In this document: one piece after another, positions 40,457-43,732 of the stretch
Layout of the letters: each line of letters starts with the position of its first letter
How positions within the stretch are numbered: the stretch's first letter is position 1
From: DASZGI01 sp035938995
GTDB lineage: Bacteria; Actinomycetota; Actinomycetes; Streptomycetales; Catenulisporaceae
Assembly: GCF_035938995.1 (NCBI RefSeq)
Contig: NZ_DASZGI010000282.1
Coordinates: 1 to 43,732, forward strand
Direction of reading: 5' to 3'
Length of the DNA stretch: 43,732 nt
Position numbers and translations under genes: made by a program
Notes under the pieces: model-generated
Told to the model about the DNA's origin: nothing
The model's database searches: none
The model's input: only the letters and a program-made list of their open reading frames with translations

Positions 40457-42252
40457 GCCGGCACCTCCCCGAGCACCCGTGGCGGCACCGTGAACAGCGG
40501 ACCGTCCGGCAGCGGCCGCGGATCCGGAATCGGGAACGTCACCTCGAACACCGCCCCCGGCCCGCGCGACACCGAGATCGTCCCGCGGTTGCGCTGCACC
40601 AGCCGGTGCACCAGCGCCAGCCCCAGCCCGCGCCGCGCGGTACCCCGGTCCGGGCTGGTCGAGTATCCGTCCTCGAAGATCGGCGCGCCCTCCGGCACCC
40701 CGGCACCGTTGTCCGCCACCCGCACCGTCAACCGGTCCGCGTCCTGCACGATCGCCAGCGAGACCCGGCCGCCCTCCACCCCCGCGGCCGCCTCGATCGC
40801 GTTGTCCAGCAGATTCCCCACGATCGTCAACAGCCTGCGCAGATGCGGCGCCTCCTCGCCCAGCCGGGTGTCCGGCGACACCGCCAGCTCCACCCCCCGC
40901 TCGGCCGCCACCGTCGCCTTCGCCACCACCAGCCCCACCAGCAGCGGATCCCCGATCCGGGCCCGCAGCGACTCGGCCAGCGCCGGCCCCGCCCCCGCCG
41001 TCTCGACCGCGTACTCCAACGCCGCGTCCTGGTCGCCCAACTCGAGCAGACCGGCCAGCGTGTGCATCCGGTTGGAGAACTCGTGCTGCTGCGCCCGCAA
41101 CGCGTCGGTCAGCCCGCGCATCGTGTCCAGCTCCCGCAGCAGCCCCACCAACTCCGTCCTGTCCCGCACCGTCACCACCGCACCGAGCGCACGCCCTTCG
41201 AGAACCACGGGCATCCGGTTCACCGAAAGGCAGTGCTCGTCCGTGAGCACCGTGATGTCCGGGCCGCTGACCGTGCCGTCGAGCGCGTCGCGCAGCCGCC
41301 CCTCCGGCACCAGCACAGGCAGCGGCTCGCCGAGCGCGGTGCCGAGCCCCAGCAGCCGCCGCGCTTCGTCGTTGACCACCGTGACCCGCTCCTGCGGGTC
41401 GAACGCGACCACGCCCTCCCGCACCCCGTGCAGCATCGCCTCCCGCTCCTGCAACAGCCCCGCGATCTCCTCCAGCTCCAACCCGAACGTCGACCGCTTC
41501 AGCCGCCGCGCCAACGCGAACGACGCCGCGACACCGACGCCCAGCGCGATCGCCGCATACAGCGCGAACACCGGCAGCTCACGCCACAGCTGCGACCAGA
41601 TGTCCCGGTCCGGGATGCCCACGGACACCTCGCCGACCAGATTCCCGGCCGGCCCGTACAGCGGCGCGAACCCGTTCGCCGACCGCCCCGTCGACCCGTT
41701 GTCGATCCTCGTGTACCCCTTGCCGTCGAGCACGAAGATCGGCTCGGACACCTTCTGGCCGATGAGCGACGGGATCGGATGCGAGTGCCGGACCTTGTCC
41801 ATGTCGATCACCACGATGTACGAGGCGTCCGTGGCCCTGCGGATCCGCTCCGCGACGCTCTGCACCACGCCGTGGTCCTGGCCGTTCGCCATCACTGTGC
41901 GAATCTCCGGCTCCGCCGCCACCGTCGCCGCGATGTCCAGCGCCCGCTGCTCGTTCTGCATGTCCAGCTGGCTGCGCTGGGCGAACGCGAACAGCACGAA
42001 CCCGATCACGCTCGTCACCAGCAGGATCGCCAGCTGCAACGCCAGGATCCGGGACGAGAGCCGGTGCGTGCGCCGCCGGGCGCGGGGAGTGCGCCTGCGC
42101 AGCATGCGCCGCGCTGCGCGCGGATCCCCTCCGCGCGGCCCCGACCCCGACGCTCCCTGGGCACCCCCGGCCGAACCCGGGCCCTCCGCCGCCGTTCCAC
42201 CGATCCCCGGTGCCGCCGCAGGAGCCGTCACCGTCCCGACCTCGCCTTCCAC
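40453..42252 (-). CDS. Sensor histidine kinase, DcuS/CitA type
   Basis: The GTG at 42252 with AGGAGG ten bases upstream is preferred over 42285. The 599-residue protein has a charged N-tail, TM1 (ILALQLAILLVTSVIGFVLFAFA, about 69-91), an extracellular PAS-like sensor (SYIVVIDMDKVRHSHPIPSLIG, then GSTGRSANGFAPLYGPAGNLVGEVSVGI), TM2 and a cytoplasmic PAS. The histidine lies in QQHEFSNRMHTLAGLLELG and the ATPase in NLLDNAIEAA and RGLGLALV. The order matches DcuS/CitA carboxylate sensors. It is translationally coupled to its response regulator. No transporter partner lies beside it in this window. Confidence 0.94.
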   Translation of the reverse strand: MEGEVGTVTAPAAAPGIGGTAAEGPGSAGGAQGASGSGPRGGDPRAARRMLRRRTPRARRRTHRLSSRILALQLAILLVTSVIGFVLFAFAQRSQLDMQNEQRALDIAATVAAEPEIRTVMANGQDHGVVQSVAERIRRATDASYIVVIDMDKVRHSHPIPSLIGQKVSEPIFVLDGKGYTRIDNGSTGRSANGFAPLYGPAGNLVGEVSVGIPDRDIWSQLWRELPVFALYAAIALGVGVAASFALARRLKRSTFGLELEEIAGLLQEREAMLHGVREGVVAFDPQERVTVVNDEARRLLGLGTALGEPLPVLVPEGRLRDALDGTVSGPDITVLTDEHCLSVNRMPVVLEGRALGAVVTVRDRTELVGLLRELDTMRGLTDALRAQQHEFSNRMHTLAGLLELGDQDAALEYAVETAGAGPALAESLRARIGDPLLVGLVVAKATVAAERGVELAVSPDTRLGEEAPHLRRLLTIVGNLLDNAIEAAAGVEGGRVSLAIVQDADRLTVRVADNGAGVPEGAPIFEDGYSTSPDRGTARRGLGLALVHRLVQRNRGTISVSRGPGAVFEVTFPIPDPRPLPDGPLFTVPPRVLGEVPA

Positions 42253-42473
42253 CGCGCCCGGCCTCCTCGCCCGACGCGACCACACTGCTGAATGCCCCCA
42301 GTCTCAGCCGCCCGTCCAGCCGCGCAAAGCCCCGACGGCGGATCGTTATCTGATGAAAACGAGCACAAGCCGAGCAAAACCAGCAGAACCCGCGAGCCGA
42401 TCGCCAGCCCGGTCCGGTACCTCGTCCGCTCCACTAGCCAGGCTTCGCGGTCCGTCGGTTAGACTGTCGGTTC

Positions 42474-42527
42474 CGGCGGAGGGGCTCGCCGTCAACCGCC
42501 GCACGTCGCGGCCAACGGTCCCTACTC
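42474..42527 (+). ncRNA. Probable fluoride riboswitch (crcB motif)
   Basis: CGGCG (42474-42478) pairs with CGCCG (42487-42491) around GAGGGGCT. CAACCGCC, a variable stem and CAACGGTCCCTACT follow. The plan matches the fluoride aptamer known from Thermotoga: a GGCG/CGCC stem, an A-rich joint, a second stem, and a 3' segment pairing back to the first loop (AGGG with CCCT). It lies 52 bases ahead of two crcB fluoride-channel genes. Fluoride would switch these genes on. Confidence 0.85.
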
Positions 42528-42578
42528 GATGCAGTCCCCGCCTCCCCAGGAGCGGGCGAGTAGGAGGAGAACACCGCG

Positions 42579-43118
42579 ATGACCTCTGAGACCGAGGCGA
42601 TCGACGCCGACGGCACACAACTCGCGGACGCCGCCCCCGCGACGTCCGCGCCCCACCTGGCACCGCAGCCCGCAGCCAAGCCCAGAACCGGCGTACAGCC
42701 GACGGTGCTGGCCGCCATCGCCGCCGGAGGATTCGCCGGCGGCCTCATCCGCTACGAGCTGGGCCTGGCCTTCCCCACCGCACCCGGCGCCTTCCCCGCC
42801 ACCACGTTCGCCGTCAACGTGTCCGGCTCGTTCGCGCTCGCGCTGCTGCTCGTCTTCGTCCTCGAGATCTGGCCGCCGACCCGCTACGTCCGGCCGCTGC
42901 TCGCCGTCGGATTCTGCGGCGCCTACACGACCTTCTCGACCTGGATGGTCGACGCCGACCGTCTCTTCGCCGCCCACCACTACGCCACCGCTGCCTGGTA
43001 CCTGCTCGGCTCCCTGGCCACCGGGCTCGCCGCCACCAGCCTCGGACTCACCGTCGGCCGCGCCGTACTCGCCCGCCGACGCCGCACCCCCGTCCCCGAC
43101 CCGAGGACGGCTCCTTGA
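42579..43118 (+). CDS. crcB: Fluoride channel subunit CrcB/Fluc, first copy
   Basis: The ATG follows AGGAGGAG. The 179-residue protein has an extra Ala/Pro-rich N-terminus (about 40 residues) and then four membrane helices. Fluc landmarks are GGLIRYELG, NVSGSFALALLLVF and GFCGAYTTFSTWMVDADRL. Fluc channels are dual-topology dimers that export fluoride. In Gram-positive bacteria two unequal copies often form a heterodimer, and its stop overlaps the start of the second copy. Confidence 0.96.
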   Translation: MTSETEAIDADGTQLADAAPATSAPHLAPQPAAKPRTGVQPTVLAAIAAGGFAGGLIRYELGLAFPTAPGAFPATTFAVNVSGSFALALLLVFVLEIWPPTRYVRPLLAVGFCGAYTTFSTWMVDADRLFAAHHYATAAWYLLGSLATGLAATSLGLTVGRAVLARRRRTPVPDPRTAP

Positions 43119-43486
43119 TCACCGCGGTCGCCGTCGGCGCCGCCGCCGCGCTCGGCGCGATCGCCCGCTACCTGCTCGACCAGACGGTCACCCGCCGCCT
43201 GCGCACCGTGTTCCCGCTCGGCACCTGGCTGATCAACATCACCGGGTCCTTCGTCCTCGGGCTGATCGCCGGAACCGCCGCGCACCACGGCCTCTCGCCG
43301 CGGGTCGTCGCCATCGTCGGCACCGGCGTGTGCGGCGGCTACACGACGTTCTCCACCTTCAGCCACGACACCATCCGCCTCATGGAGGACGGCTCTGGGC
43401 TCACCGCCCTCGGAAACGCCGTCGGCAGCATTGCCTCCGGACTGGCCGCCGCCGCACTCGGCCTCGGCCTCGCGCTGGTGCTCTAG
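43115..43486 (+). CDS. crcB: Fluoride channel subunit CrcB/Fluc, second copy
   Basis: A TTG start at 43115 overlaps the first copy's TGA (TTGA), implying coupled translation. The 123 residues form four helices with GAIARYLLDQ, NITGSFVLGLIAGT and GVCGGYTTFSTFSHDTIRLM. It pairs with the first copy to make the channel. A terminator-like hairpin follows. Confidence 0.96.
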   Translation: MITAVAVGAAAALGAIARYLLDQTVTRRLRTVFPLGTWLINITGSFVLGLIAGTAAHHGLSPRVVAIVGTGVCGGYTTFSTFSHDTIRLMEDGSGLTALGNAVGSIASGLAAAALGLGLALVL

Positions 43487-43524
43487 ACCGGGCCGAAAAC
43501 ACTCGGCGCACTGCGGCGAAAAGA

Positions 43525-43558
43525 TCAGGGCCCCACGGCACGCGCCGCAGGGCCCTGA
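43525..43558. terminator. Hairpin after the crcB genes
   Basis: TCAGGGCCC (43525-43533) pairs with GGGCCCTGA (43550-43558). It lies between the convergent crcB pair and the minus-strand gene at the right edge, so it may serve both. Confidence 0.8.
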
Positions 43559-43570
43559 GAAAATGGCGAG

Positions 43571-43732
43571 CTACCGCCCGCCGCGATCCGAAGAACGCGG
43601 ACCGCTGCCGCGCCGGTCGTCCCGGCCGTAACGGTCGCTGTGCCCGGGGCGGTCGTTGTTGCGGTCGAACCCGCCGCGCCGGTCGTCCCGGTTGAACCGG
43701 CCGCCGTCACGCTGCCCGGGGCGGTCACTGCT
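43571..43732 (-). CDS. C-terminal Arg/Gly/Asp-rich tail of a protein entering from the right edge
   Basis: Reading leftward, 53 codons end at a TAG (43571-43573). The encoded tail is repetitive, with DRPGQRDGGRFNRDDRRGG, FDRNNDRPGHSDRYGRDDRRGS and RSSDRGGR. Such RGG-like tails are usual on actinobacterial DEAD-box RNA helicases and other RNA-binding proteins. The catalytic part lies outside the window, so the identity is a guess from composition. Confidence 0.55.
   Translation of the reverse strand, partial: SSDRPGQRDGGRFNRDDRRGGFDRNNDRPGHSDRYGRDDRRGSGPRSSDRGGR

Noticed and set aside
43525..43728. Small Thr/Ala/Gly-rich minus-strand protein
   Set aside because: It is out of frame with the RGG-like tail that ends at 43571 and runs through a terminator hairpin.

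Overview
The window is very GC-rich DNA with GTG/TTG starts, strong purine-rich ribosome sites, a SARP regulator, gamma-butyrolactone-type TetR receptors and a TTA-containing pathway regulator. This points to a filamentous actinomycete (Streptomyces/Catenulispora-like); I do not claim a species. No rRNA, tRNA, insertion sequence or CRISPR array was seen.

Left part (1-8.2 kb): a partial acyl-CoA carboxylase beta subunit, then a signalling island. It holds a SARP (minus), a TetR regulator (plus), a gamma-butyrolactone-receptor-like TetR (minus), an AvrD-like double-repeat enzyme (plus), a P-loop ATPase coupled to it by ATGA overlap, and a medium-chain reductase. Four palindromes of the autoregulatory-element type sit in front of these genes. 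No ordinary AfsA synthase is present, so the AvrD-like protein is the best candidate signal synthase.

8.4-12.6 kb: Fpg/Nei glycosylase, a cupin protein, and a Gfo/Idh/MocA oxidoreductase fused to a PmoA-like domain.

12.8-30 kb: a probable N-oxygenated natural-product cluster. On the plus strand are a YqcI/YcgG (GntA/DcsA-type) heme N-oxygenase, a SznF-like protein, an MFS exporter and an NB-ARC/LuxR regulator with one TTA codon. Converging on them on the minus strand are MbtH, a C-A-PCP-E-TE NRPS, an ATP-grasp ligase and a free carrier protein. Beyond lie a truncated, degenerate adenylation protein, a MOSC protein and a GT2 glycosyltransferase. The SznF-like protein keeps the three cupin iron histidines at the same spacing as SznF but seems to have lost every di-iron ligand of the central heme-oxygenase-like domain. 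The preceding heme N-oxygenase could replace that lost hydroxylation step. I regard this as the most novel system in the window. Ada-AlkA and Fpg DNA-repair genes flank the cluster and could give protection if the product is an alkylating N-nitroso compound (inference).

30.5-43.7 kb: mostly housekeeping or accessory genes. These are a zinc alcohol dehydrogenase, a PEP-mutase-family protein, Ada-AlkA, TetR regulators, an AI-2E family permease, a SANT-like small protein, an aldo/keto reductase, a DcuS/CitA-type two-component system, two overlapping crcB fluoride channels behind a probable fluoride riboswitch, and the RGG-like tail of a protein running off the right edge.

Two themes cross region boundaries. 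Short tandem repeats, mostly with periods that are multiples of 3 inside genes, occur in at least seven places. A related long inverted-repeat element follows at least two genes.
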